Below the pieces are notes generated by a model. The model had not been told where the DNA came from. It worked only from the letters and a program-made list of their open reading frames with translations, and made no database searches. Below, one piece after another: positions 1 to 5,559 of a DNA stretch of 5,559 nucleotides. The DNA lies in contig URNG01000150.1 in the NCBI GenBank assembly GCA_900549295.1, forward strand, positions 1 through 5,559, written 5' to 3'. Position 1 is the stretch's first letter. Every line of letters begins with the position of its first letter. The translations under genes were made by a program, and so were the position numbers. Origin of the DNA: an uncultured Rhodocyclaceae bacterium. GTDB lineage: Bacteria; Pseudomonadota; Gammaproteobacteria; Burkholderiales; Rhodocyclaceae.

Positions 1-1894
1 GACGTGGCCTGACGGCGGCTGCCCCCCCGCGCCCCAGCCGGTCCATCGGCTTGCCGCCGCGCATGTCGCCGATGACGGCGGCGATGGCGGCCGCCTGATC
101 GGCGGTTTCCTCGAAGCCGAAACCCTCGGCGAACAGCGCGTAGTCGTTTTCCTGAAAACTGAAGGCATGGCCCTGGCGCGCGGCGCGCACGGCGTACAGG
201 GCGAGCAGTTCGGCGGCGGTGTCGCGCGCCTGCTCGGCGGCCTTGCGCTTGGCTTTTTCCCATTGCCCGGAGCCGAGCGTGTGCAGCGGCGCGGCGTCCG
301 GGTCGGCCCCGGAATAGCGCGAAATGACGTGCAACTGGGCCACCGGCACGAACAATTTGGCTTCGCCCGCGTAATGCAGTTCGAGAAACTCCTGTTCGCC
401 CAGCCCCAGATCCATGTGCACCAGCCCGCGATAGCGCCCGATGCCGTGGCTTTCGTGCACCACCGGGTCGCCCACTTTCAGTTCGGTGAGGTCTTTCAGC
501 CAGTTGTCGAAGCTGGCCTTGCGCTGCGCGTCCTTGCGGCTGCGCCGGGGGCTGCTGGCGAACAGCTCGCTTTCGGTGAGAAAGGCGAGCGATTCCAGGG
601 CGAAACCTGCTTGCAGCGGGCCGGTCGTGAGGGCGAAACGGGCGTCGCCCGCAAGGAACCCGGCCAGATCGGCGCACGGGCTGGCGGGCAGGCCGTGTTC
701 GCCGAGCAGGGCGGACAGGGTTTCGCGCCGCCCGGCCGATTCGGCGAGCAGCAGGACGCGCCCGGCGAAACCGTCCAGCCAGTGTCGCAGCGCTGCCAGC
801 GGCGTTTCGCTGCGCCGGTTGATGGCAACGTCCGGCAAAGCGCCGGGGCCGCCCGCGCTCTGTTGCAGGACGAGGCGCGGATACGCCTTGCCGGCGGCAA
901 AGAAAGCCTCGTCGCCGAGAAAAAGTTGCTCCGGCGCGAGCAGGGGACGCACCGGGTCGCCTTGCAGCAGGTTGTAGCGCGAGCGGGTGTCGTGCCAGAA
1001 GGTTTGCAGCGCGGTGGGTACGTCGCCGTGGGTGAGCAGCACGGCGTCGGCGGGCAGGTAGTCGAAGAAGCTGGCCGTGCGCTCGAAGAAGAGCGGCAGG
1101 TAATACTCGATGCCGGCGCTCGGAATGCCGGCCGAAATGTCCTTGTAGATGCCAGAGCGGCCCGGATCGCCCTCGAAGGTTTCGCGGAAGGACTGGCGAA
1201 AGCGGGTACGCCCGGCTTCGTCCATGGGAAATTCGCGCGCCGGCAGGAGGCGGATCTCCGGCACCGGGTAGAGGCTTCTCTGCGTATCGACGTCGAAGGT
1301 CTTGATGCTCTCGATTTCATCGCCGAACAGGTCGAGCCTAAGCGGCAGGGCCGCGCCCATCGGAAAGAGGTCGATCAGCCCGCCGCGGATGGCGTATTCG
1401 CCGGGTGCGACGACCTGCGTGACGTGGGCGTAGCCGGCGCGCGTTACCTGGCTGCGGAATTTCTCCGCGTCCATTTTTTCGCCCTTGGTGAAGGCGAAGG
1501 TGTAGGCCGCCAGATATTCCGGCGGCGGCAGGCGATGCAGCGCGGTGGCGGCAGGCACCAGAACGACGTCGATGTCGTTCTGCGCAATCGCCCACAGGGT
1601 CGCCAGACGCTCGGAAACGAGATCCTGATGCGGCGAAAAATGGTCGTAGGGCAGGGTTTCCCAGTCGGGCAACTGGCGCACCCGCAGTTTTGGCGCGAAC
1701 CAGGCGATTTCTTCGATCAGGCGCTGGGCATCGGCAGCGCGGGCAGTGACCAGGGCGAGCAAGCGTCCGGGATGGGCAGCGGCCAGTTCCGCGATGGCCA
1801 GCGCATCGGCCGAGCCGGAGGGCAGGGTGAGATCGAGGCGGTGCCCTGGTTTGGGCAAGGGATGCGCGGGAAGGAGCGGGGCAGGAGGTGACAC
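1..1894 (-). CDS. mfd: Transcription-repair coupling factor Mfd, N-terminal ~630 residues (partial at left edge)
   Basis: Mfd is the cytoplasmic DNA translocase that removes RNA polymerase stalled at lesions and recruits UvrA. About 631 codons are present of the roughly 1150 usual for the family. The frame is open on the minus strand throughout. The UvrB-like module comes first, with PDWETLPYDHFSPHQDL near residue 80, LFGDEIESIKTFD near 190 and a GIEYYLPLFF stretch near 260. The RNA-polymerase-interaction domain follows, with KVGDPVVHESHGIGRYRGL near 470. The helicase Q-motif region FGFEETADQ lies near 595 and GKPMDRL near 615. The Walker A motif, helicase lobes and C-terminal domain lie beyond the window. 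After MDRL the final 34 bases (1-34) encode residues unlike the expected VCGDVGFGKTE. No ATG fits the start: GTG at 1894 is chosen, with in-frame TTG at 1900 or 1903 as alternatives, and none has a clear Shine-Dalgarno. It diverges from the cyclic-di-GMP gene. The family call is near certain; the exact start is not. Confidence 0.96.
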   Translation of the reverse strand, partial: MSPPAPLLPAHPLPKPGHRLDLTLPSGSADALAIAELAAAHPGRLLALVTARAADAQRLIEEIAWFAPKLRVRQLPDWETLPYDHFSPHQDLVSERLATLWAIAQNDIDVVLVPAATALHRLPPPEYLAAYTFAFTKGEKMDAEKFRSQVTRAGYAHVTQVVAPGEYAIRGGLIDLFPMGAALPLRLDLFGDEIESIKTFDVDTQRSLYPVPEIRLLPAREFPMDEAGRTRFRQSFRETFEGDPGRSGIYKDISAGIPSAGIEYYLPLFFERTASFFDYLPADAVLLTHGDVPTALQTFWHDTRSRYNLLQGDPVRPLLAPEQLFLGDEAFFAAGKAYPRLVLQQSAGGPGALPDVAINRRSETPLAALRHWLDGFAGRVLLLAESAGRRETLSALLGEHGLPASPCADLAGFLAGDARFALTTGPLQAGFALESLAFLTESELFASSPRRSRKDAQRKASFDNWLKDLTELKVGDPVVHESHGIGRYRGLVHMDLGLGEQEFLELHYAGEAKLFVPVAQLHVISRYSGADPDAAPLHTLGSGQWEKAKRKAAEQARDTAAELLALYAVRAARQGHAFSFQENDYALFAEGFGFEETADQAAAIAAVIGDMRGGKPMDRLGRGGAAAVRPR

Positions 1895-1925
1895 GGGCAA
1901 CAAAGCAGAGCAGGAGGGGGATGGG

Positions 1926-1952
1926 ATTATAAAGACTCGCCTGCGCGATAAA
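1926..1952 (-). promoter_or_regulatory. Putative sigma70 promoter of mfd
   Basis: Read on the minus strand, positions 1931-1926 spell a perfect TATAAT -10 box. The -35 side is poor: TTTATC at 1952-1947 leaves only a 15-base spacer, and no better hexamer sits at 16-18 bases. Transcription would begin near 1919, giving a leader of about 25 bases before the GTG at 1894. The leader shows no Shine-Dalgarno. The position and the exact -10 support the call; the weak -35 limits it. Confidence 0.5.
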
Positions 1953-2021
1953 CGCTTTCCTGTTGATGTCATAGGGATTTTTTGCGTCGTAAGGGTAAAC
2001 GAGTAATGACAGTATTTGCTG

Positions 2022-2050
2022 TTGACCTATGCTGGGGATACCCCTATAAG
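2022..2050 (+). promoter_or_regulatory. Sigma70-type promoter of the PAS-GGDEF-EAL gene
   Basis: TTGACC at 2022-2027 and TATAAG at 2045-2050 each match the consensus at five of six bases, with an optimal 17-base spacer. Transcription would start near 2057, just before a GGAGA ribosome-binding site (2063-2067) and the GTG at 2079. This ordering sets the translation start: the in-frame TTG at 2016 lies upstream of the -35 box and cannot be on this transcript. A housekeeping-type promoter suggests constitutive or modestly regulated expression. Confidence 0.75.
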
Positions 2051-2052
2051 GG
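2034..2052. repeat. Overlapping small inverted repeats across the -10 region
   Basis: GGGG-ATA-CCCC (2034-2044) and CCCT-ATA-AGGG (2042-2052) are two short palindromic units sharing part of the same C run, and the second contains most of the -10 box. Such symmetry over a promoter core could be an operator, but 4-base arms arise easily by chance. No regulator gene is next to it. Confidence 0.25.
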
Positions 2053-2062
2053 CATGTTTTCT

Positions 2063-2067
2063 GGAGA
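2063..2067 (+). promoter_or_regulatory. Ribosome-binding site GGAGA deciding the GTG start at 2079
   Basis: GGAGA lies 11 bases before GTG at 2079, slightly farther than ideal, and just after the predicted transcription start near 2057. No other in-frame start between 2057 and the first PAS domain has such a site. The first in-frame ATG (2238) would cut into PAS1. Confidence 0.6.
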
Positions 2068-2078
2068 ATTTTGCGTTC

Positions 2079-4268
2079 GTGAACACCCCCTGGCCCCATC
2101 TGCTGCACCTGCATGACAAGGCGCACGATGCCACTCTGCCCGAGTGGTGGTCGGCCATTTTGCAGAGCGCGAACCTCTCCATCATCGCGACCGACGAGAG
2201 CGGCCTCATTCTCAGTTTCAACCCGGCAGCCGAGCGCATGCTGGGCTATCGGGCCGAGGAAGTGCTGGGTCAGCAGACGCCGGCGCTCTTTCACGATCCG
2301 CAGGAAGTCATCGAGCGCGCCCGCTATCTGTCTGGCGTCAATAACCAGCCGGTGGCACCGGGTTTCGACGTTTTCGTCGCGCAGGCCCGCCGGGGTGTGG
2401 CGGAGGAGCGCGAATGGACCTATATCCGTAAGGATGGACAGCGCTTGACCGTGTTGTTGTCGGTGACGGCCATTCATTCGGCAGAAGGCAATATTCGCGG
2501 TTTTCTGGGCATCGCGGCAGACATCAGCGAACGCAAACGCCTGGAAAAGAAGCTTTCCGAGGTGCGCCAGCGCAAGCTGAGCGTCTTCGAGCAGCGCCTG
2601 CGGCTGGCGGAAAAGGTGTTCGAGTACAGTTCGGAAGCCATCATGGTGACCGACGCGAGCGGTGTCATCATCCGCATCAACCCGGCGTTTACGCATCTCA
2701 CCGGCTATACGTCGAGCGAAGCCCTGGGGCAGACGCCGCGCCTGCTGAGTTCGGGGCGGCACGATGCGGCGTTTTACCAGCACATGTGGGAGGCGCTGCT
2801 CAACGAGGGACAATGGTCCGGCGAGGTGTGGGACAGGCGCAAGGATGGCACGATCTACCCCAAGTGGGCGGTTATCAATGCCGTGCGCGAAGCGGGGGTG
2901 ACGACGCATTTTGTGGCCGTGTTCGTCGATATCTCCGAGCGCAAGGAAGCCGATGAGCGGATTCACTATCTGGCGTATCACGATCATCTGACCGGGCTGG
3001 CCAACCGCCTGATGTTCGAGCAGCGCATGCAGCACGCCATGGCGCGGGCGGAGCGCAACGGCACGCGTATGGCGTTGATTTTCATTGATCTCGATCGTTT
3101 CAAGAATATCAACGATTCCCTGGGGCACCAGTTCGGCGACCAGTTGCTGATCGAAGCGGCGCGCCGCCTGCGCGCTGCCGTGCGGGTGTCGGATACCGTG
3201 GCCCGTCTGGGCGGCGATGAGTTTCTCGTCGTTCTGGAAAACGTGGGCGACCAGAACCGTTGTGCGCATCTGGTCGTCAAATTGCAGGAAGAACTGGCGC
3301 AAGCCTATGCCATCAACGACACCCAGGTGCACGCGCCGCCTTCGATGGGGGTGGCGATTTATCCCACCGATGGCACCGACGTTCAAACCTTGATGAAACA
3401 CGCCGACATGGCGATGTATCAGGTCAAGGCGCAAGGTCGTAACGCCTGGGCATTTTTTGCGCCAGCCATGAATCAGGCGGTGCAGGAACGTTTACGGCTG
3501 GAAAACGATTTGCGCCAGGCGCTGGCGCGCGAGGAATTCGTGGTGCATTACCAGCCGCAATGGGCGATCGATACGCGTCGCCTGATCGGTTGGGAGGCGC
3601 TGGTGCGCTGGCAGCATCCGCAGCATGGCCTGGTGCCGCCGGACAAGTTCATCCCCATCGCCGAGGAAACCGGGCTGATCGTGGCTTTGGGGGAATGGGT
3701 CCTGGCCGCCGCCTGTGCGCAGGCCGTTGCCTGGCAGGCGGCGGGTTTCGGGCCGCAGTTGATGGCGGTGAATCTCTCCGCGCGCCAGTTTACCGAGCGT
3801 AACCTGCTGGAGCGCATCGATGCCGTGCTGGAAAAAACGGCCTTCCCGGCGGCGCAGCTCGAACTGGAAATCACGGAAAGCGTGTTGATGAATGATGCCG
3901 AGCAGACGATCAGCATTCTGCGGTCGCTCAAACAGCGCGGCGTGCACATCGCTATCGACGATTTCGGCACCGGCTACTCTTCGCTGGCGTATCTGAAGGC
4001 CTTTCCCGCGGATAAATTGAAAATCGACCGCTCCTTCGTGCGCGACGTGGATGACGACGCCAACGATGCGGCCATCGTCTGCGCCATCATTTCGCTGGCG
4101 CACAGCCTGGGGCTGGCGACCCTGGCCGAGGGTGTCGAAACCGAGGCGCAGCGCAAGTTTCTGGACGAGCACGGTTGCCAGGCGCAGCAAGGTTATCTAT
4201 GGGGCAAGCCGCTGACGGCGGAGGATGCCGAAGCCTTGCTGCGCAGTCTGACGGCAGCAGGTGATTGA
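2079..4268 (+). CDS. PAS-PAS-GGDEF-EAL protein, dual diguanylate cyclase / cyclic-di-GMP phosphodiesterase
   Basis: The 729-residue product can make cyclic-di-GMP from two GTP (GGDEF) and cut it to pGpG (EAL), which typically sets the balance between motility and biofilm. PAS1 with its PAC tail spans about residues 23-150 (ATDESG near 37, DISERK at 148). A charged helical linker follows (150-178), then PAS2/PAC (180-290, second DISERK at 284). GGDEF spans about 297-458, with FIDLDRFKNINDSLGH and an intact GGDEF at 378-382. An RVSD inhibitory site (369-372) lies five residues before it. EAL spans about 473-725, with EAL at 506-508, NLSARQF, ITES, DDFGTGYSS from 627, KIDRSF, AEGVET and QGYLWGKP from 704. 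All metal-binding and catalytic positions I can check are kept, so both activities are possible. There is no signal peptide or membrane segment, so it is a cytoplasmic sensor. The PAS ligand cannot be told. GTG 2079 is chosen from promoter and ribosome-site placement. The last 8 bases overlap the next gene, suggesting co-transcription. Confidence 0.95.
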   Translation: MNTPWPHLLHLHDKAHDATLPEWWSAILQSANLSIIATDESGLILSFNPAAERMLGYRAEEVLGQQTPALFHDPQEVIERARYLSGVNNQPVAPGFDVFVAQARRGVAEEREWTYIRKDGQRLTVLLSVTAIHSAEGNIRGFLGIAADISERKRLEKKLSEVRQRKLSVFEQRLRLAEKVFEYSSEAIMVTDASGVIIRINPAFTHLTGYTSSEALGQTPRLLSSGRHDAAFYQHMWEALLNEGQWSGEVWDRRKDGTIYPKWAVINAVREAGVTTHFVAVFVDISERKEADERIHYLAYHDHLTGLANRLMFEQRMQHAMARAERNGTRMALIFIDLDRFKNINDSLGHQFGDQLLIEAARRLRAAVRVSDTVARLGGDEFLVVLENVGDQNRCAHLVVKLQEELAQAYAINDTQVHAPPSMGVAIYPTDGTDVQTLMKHADMAMYQVKAQGRNAWAFFAPAMNQAVQERLRLENDLRQALAREEFVVHYQPQWAIDTRRLIGWEALVRWQHPQHGLVPPDKFIPIAEETGLIVALGEWVLAAACAQAVAWQAAGFGPQLMAVNLSARQFTERNLLERIDAVLEKTAFPAAQLELEITESVLMNDAEQTISILRSLKQRGVHIAIDDFGTGYSSLAYLKAFPADKLKIDRSFVRDVDDDANDAAIVCAIISLAHSLGLATLAEGVETEAQRKFLDEHGCQAQQGYLWGKPLTAEDAEALLRSLTAAGD

Positions 4269-5091
4269 AACGGGTCTGGACGCTGTGAGTCGGCAGATTG
4301 AAATCCGGCAACCTGAAATCATCATCGTCGGCGGCGGCCCGGCGGGTCTGATGGCGGCGGATCGCCTGTCGGCCTGTCCGAATCTGCGCGTCACGGTTTA
4401 TGACGCCATGCCTTCTCTGGGGCGCAAATTTCTGATGGCCGGGGTGGGGGGCATGAACATCACCCACAGCGAAGCCGGCGCGATTTTTCTTTCGCGTTAC
4501 GGCCCGCGCGCGCCGGACGTCGCCCCCTGGCTGGCCGATTTCGGGCCGCAGGCGATCCGTGAGTGGATGCATGGCCTGGGGATAGAAAGCTTTGTCGGCA
4601 GTTCCGGCAAGGTGTTTCCCCGCGACATGAAAGCCGCTCCCCTGTTGCGTGTCTGGTTGCAGCGTTTGCGCCAGCGCGGTGTGCGTTTCAAGGTGCGCCA
4701 GCGCTGGCTGGGCTGGCAGGGAGCGCAGGCGGATGGCCGCCTGCGTTTTCAGACGCCTGCGGGTGAGGCTGCAGTGCGCGCCGATGCCGTTTTGTTCGCG
4801 CTGGGCGGCGGCAGTTGGCCGCAACTGGGTTCGGACGCGGCCATCGAGGCGGCGGACGTGGTATTAATGGATGACGATCCCATGAAGATCGCCAAGGCCA
4901 TTAAGATTTCCCGGAAATGTCTGGGGATTGTTTATCAGAATATCGTGTTCGCCATCGGCGTCAAGCTGATCTGCTTGCTGTTGGGCGCGCTGGGAATCGC
5001 CAATATGTGGCTTGCTATTTTCGCGGACGTAGGCGTTATGATCATCGCCGTATTGAATGCGATCCGGGCGCTGTTCGTGAAAAACCTGTAA
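4261..5091 (+). CDS. Chimeric open frame: PP_4765/HI0933-type flavoprotein N-terminal half fused in frame to P1B-ATPase C-terminus
   Basis: Residues 1 to ~190 belong to the uncharacterised FAD-dependent flavoproteins related to HI0933 (PP_4765-like). They show a Rossmann motif VGGGPAGLMAA (GxGxxG at 24-29), the family signature GRKFLMAGVGGMNITHSE at 54-71, FGPQAIREWMHGLGIE, KVFPRDMKA and ALGGGSWPQLGSD ending at 192. Family members are about 400 residues and normally continue with GAW or AAW. Here the frame instead runs into AAIEAADVVLMDDDP, the end of a P1B-type metal ATPase (residues 195-276). The flavoprotein therefore lacks its C-terminal half and should not be functional. The start is GTG 4261, overlapping the cyclic-di-GMP gene by 8 bases and suggesting translational coupling; GTG 4285 is an alternative. 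Neither has a strong ribosome site. Base use changes after the switch. An assembly chimera is far more likely than a natural fusion. Both family calls are confident; the intact reading frame as a real gene is doubtful. Confidence 0.8.
   Translation: MIETGLDAVSRQIEIRQPEIIIVGGGPAGLMAADRLSACPNLRVTVYDAMPSLGRKFLMAGVGGMNITHSEAGAIFLSRYGPRAPDVAPWLADFGPQAIREWMHGLGIESFVGSSGKVFPRDMKAAPLLRVWLQRLRQRGVRFKVRQRWLGWQGAQADGRLRFQTPAGEAAVRADAVLFALGGGSWPQLGSDAAIEAADVVLMDDDPMKIAKAIKISRKCLGIVYQNIVFAIGVKLICLLLGALGIANMWLAIFADVGVMIIAVLNAIRALFVKNL
4825..4842. other. Probable chimeric junction between two genomes
   Basis: These 18 bases encode Leu-Gly-Ser-Asp-Ala-Ala. That motif suits both the flavoprotein (GGGSWPxLGSD-A/G-A) and the P-type ATPase segment after its hinge (GSDAAIEAADVV). 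Upstream everything is flavoprotein, downstream everything is ATPase, and the exact breakpoint cannot be placed inside the shared stretch. A short identical string is the usual site of a false join in an assembly graph. Confidence 0.8.
4843..5091 (+). pseudogene. C-terminal fragment (~82 residues) of a Zn/Cd/Pb-exporting P1B-type ATPase (CadA/ZntA-like)
   Basis: Full-length members pump Zn2+, Cd2+ or Pb2+ out of the cell using ATP. Only the end of the phosphorylation domain (IEAADVVLMDDDPMKIAKAI) and the last two membrane helices are here. The helices are VFAIGVKLICLLLGALGIA and WLAIFADVGVMIIAVLNAI, followed by a short basic tail and a TAA stop. The Lys in the first helix (codon 4963-4965) and the Asp-x-Gly in the second (Asp codon 5026-5028) correspond to the metal-site Lys and Asp of the Zn/Cd subgroup (K693 and D714 in ZntA), so a copper pump is less likely. 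The phosphorylation loop DKTGT, the GDGxND hinge, the metal-entry CPC motif and six helices are missing upstream, replaced by the flavoprotein. The style (DDDP, IANMWLAIFADVGVMIIAVLNAIRAL) recalls Clostridia. The fragment is most likely the true 3' end of an intact gene in another organism. A strong terminator follows. Confidence 0.85.
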
Positions 5092-5147
5092 AGAATGTTA
5101 AGAAATGCAGGTTCTATGAAATCTGCTTCAGGAACGCTTGTATAGAG

Positions 5148-5184
5148 AAATCTGGGGATTTATACGTCGATCCCCAGATTTTTT
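5148..5184 (+). terminator. Intrinsic terminator downstream of the ATPase gene
   Basis: AAATCTGGGGAT (5148-5159) pairs perfectly with ATCCCCAGATTT (5170-5181) around a 10-base loop, and the T run extends to 5184. It lies 57 bases after the TAA of the ATPase frame. Its loop contains the stop codon (5160-5162) of the opposing binding-protein gene, and its right arm encodes that protein's last residues. In the minus direction the T-rich tail is interrupted (GATTTCTCTATA), so termination there should be weaker. The rest of the 5092-5159 gap holds nothing I recognise. Confidence 0.85.
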
Positions 5185-5559
5185 GCGTATTCTGTGTATT
5201 CCTCATACCATTGATTGTAGAGATCCTGCTCCAGAACCTCGTCGATGATCTCGTTGATCCGTTCCGTAAGCTCGTCTTCTCCCTTGGGGATCCCGATCCT
5301 GGTTCCCTGGGTGTTTGGATCGACGGAGAAATAAAAATTAGGAAGGATCATCAGATTGCTGTTCGGATTGGAATCCAGGTACAGCTGCGCCATTTTTAAG
5401 TGAGCGGCCGCGGCGTCCGCCCGTCCGGCCTCTACTAAAAGAAAGCCGTCGTTGGTGGAGGAGACGGGCTGCCGGTTTTTACATTCCGGAAGCTGTTCTT
5501 CCACCAGCTGTTCCTGGAGAGAGCCGTTTTGAAACGTGATGACCTTGTCCGCAAGATCC
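5160..5559 (-). CDS. ABC transporter substrate-binding protein, amino-acid family (SBP_bac_3-like), C-terminal 132 residues (partial at right edge)
   Basis: The frame is open from the right edge to a TAA at 5162-5160. An internal GTG at 5504 could be mistaken for a start, but the coding sequence clearly continues upstream to the edge. The visible part starts with DLADKVITFQNGSLQEQLVE, the usual entry into lobe 2 of family-3 binding proteins (D-L-x-G-K-x-I-x-V-x-x-G-S). It continues through an EAGRADAAAAH segment (the typical hinge with acidic and small residues) and NFYFSVDP, to GIPKGEDELTERINEIIDEV and a helical tail ending YAKNLGIDV. Family-3 proteins deliver amino acids or similar small polar solutes to an ABC importer. 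The N-terminal lipoprotein signal and most of lobe 1 lie outside. Substrate cannot be read from this. Composition is lower in GC than positions 1-4840, and the acidic style fits a Gram-positive anaerobe. It converges on the ATPase gene, and its 3' end lies within the shared terminator. Confidence 0.85.
   Translation of the reverse strand, partial: DLADKVITFQNGSLQEQLVEEQLPECKNRQPVSSTNDGFLLVEAGRADAAAAHLKMAQLYLDSNPNSNLMILPNFYFSVDPNTQGTRIGIPKGEDELTERINEIIDEVLEQDLYNQWYEEYTEYAKNLGIDV

Noticed and set aside
167..1891. A 574-codon plus-strand open frame opposite mfd
   Set aside because: It is antisense to a clear Mfd sequence, rich in Gly/Arg/Ala/Gln with no recognisable domain, as expected for a shadow frame in GC-rich DNA.
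1338..3434. A 698-codon minus-strand open frame spanning the intergenic region
   Set aside because: It runs antisense to the PAS-GGDEF domains, then through the divergent promoter region, then into mfd in the wrong frame. Its length comes from base composition.
3492..4190. A 232-codon minus-strand open frame opposite the EAL domain
   Set aside because: It mirrors the conserved EAL coding sequence and shows no domain, start signal or promoter of its own.
4087..4824. A 245-codon minus-strand open frame opposite the flavoprotein
   Set aside because: It is antisense to well-recognised EAL and FAD-binding sequence, with low-complexity composition and no domain.
4261..5091. A genuinely new membrane-anchored flavoprotein made by natural gene fusion
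   Set aside because: Both halves are truncated inside conserved domains, the join is at a shared motif, and the flanking genes suggest different organisms. An assembly artefact explains all of this more simply.
4917..5399. A 160-codon plus-strand open frame bridging the ATPase end and the binding-protein gene
   Set aside because: It is out of frame with the ATPase, crosses the terminator hairpin, and is then antisense to the binding protein.
5160..5504. Starting the binding protein at the GTG at 5504
   Set aside because: The family match continues upstream in the same frame to the window edge (DLADKVITFQNG), so this GTG is an internal Val codon.

Overview
The window reads as two unrelated pieces of DNA joined head to tail. 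Positions 1 to about 4840 are GC-rich with strong G/C bias at third codon positions and look proteobacterial, most likely from a betaproteobacterium (inferred from the style of Mfd, of the PAS-GGDEF-EAL protein and of the flavoprotein). Positions from about 4843 to 5559 are clearly less GC-rich. They encode protein ends typical of anaerobic Firmicutes (Clostridia/Lachnospiraceae-like). The organism calls come from recognising the families by eye, not from a search.

Layout. (1) 1-1894, minus strand: the N-terminal half of the transcription-repair coupling factor Mfd. It runs off the left edge just before the Walker A motif, and the last 34 bases no longer match the family. (2) 1895-2078: a divergent intergenic region with a perfect TATAAT -10 box for mfd on the minus strand. 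On the plus strand it has a very good sigma70 promoter (TTGACC, 17 bases, TATAAG) for the next gene. (3) 2079-4268, plus: a complete cytoplasmic PAS-PAS-GGDEF-EAL protein of 729 residues for cyclic-di-GMP turnover, with every catalytic motif intact. (4) 4261-5091, plus: an open frame overlapping the previous gene by 8 bases. Its first ~190 residues are the FAD-binding half of a PP_4765/HI0933-type flavoprotein, and its last ~82 residues are the C-terminal end of a Zn/Cd/Pb P1B-type ATPase. The switch falls within 4825-4842, where both families encode Leu-Gly-Ser-Asp-Ala/Gly-Ala. (5) 5148-5184: a strong intrinsic terminator for the ATPase. (6) 5160-5559, minus: the C-terminal 132 residues of an amino-acid-type ABC transporter solute-binding protein, running off the right edge.

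How it fits together. In the left part, mfd and the cyclic-di-GMP gene are divergently transcribed, and the flavoprotein is probably translated from the same message as the cyclic-di-GMP gene. In the right part, the ATPase and binding-protein genes converge on a shared terminator. The two parts have no sensible functional link. The best explanation is a chimeric (probably metagenomic) assembly joined at a short shared sequence, and the fused protein should not be taken as a new enzyme without read-level support. I found no RNA genes, CRISPR arrays, insertion sequences or new defence-type systems.
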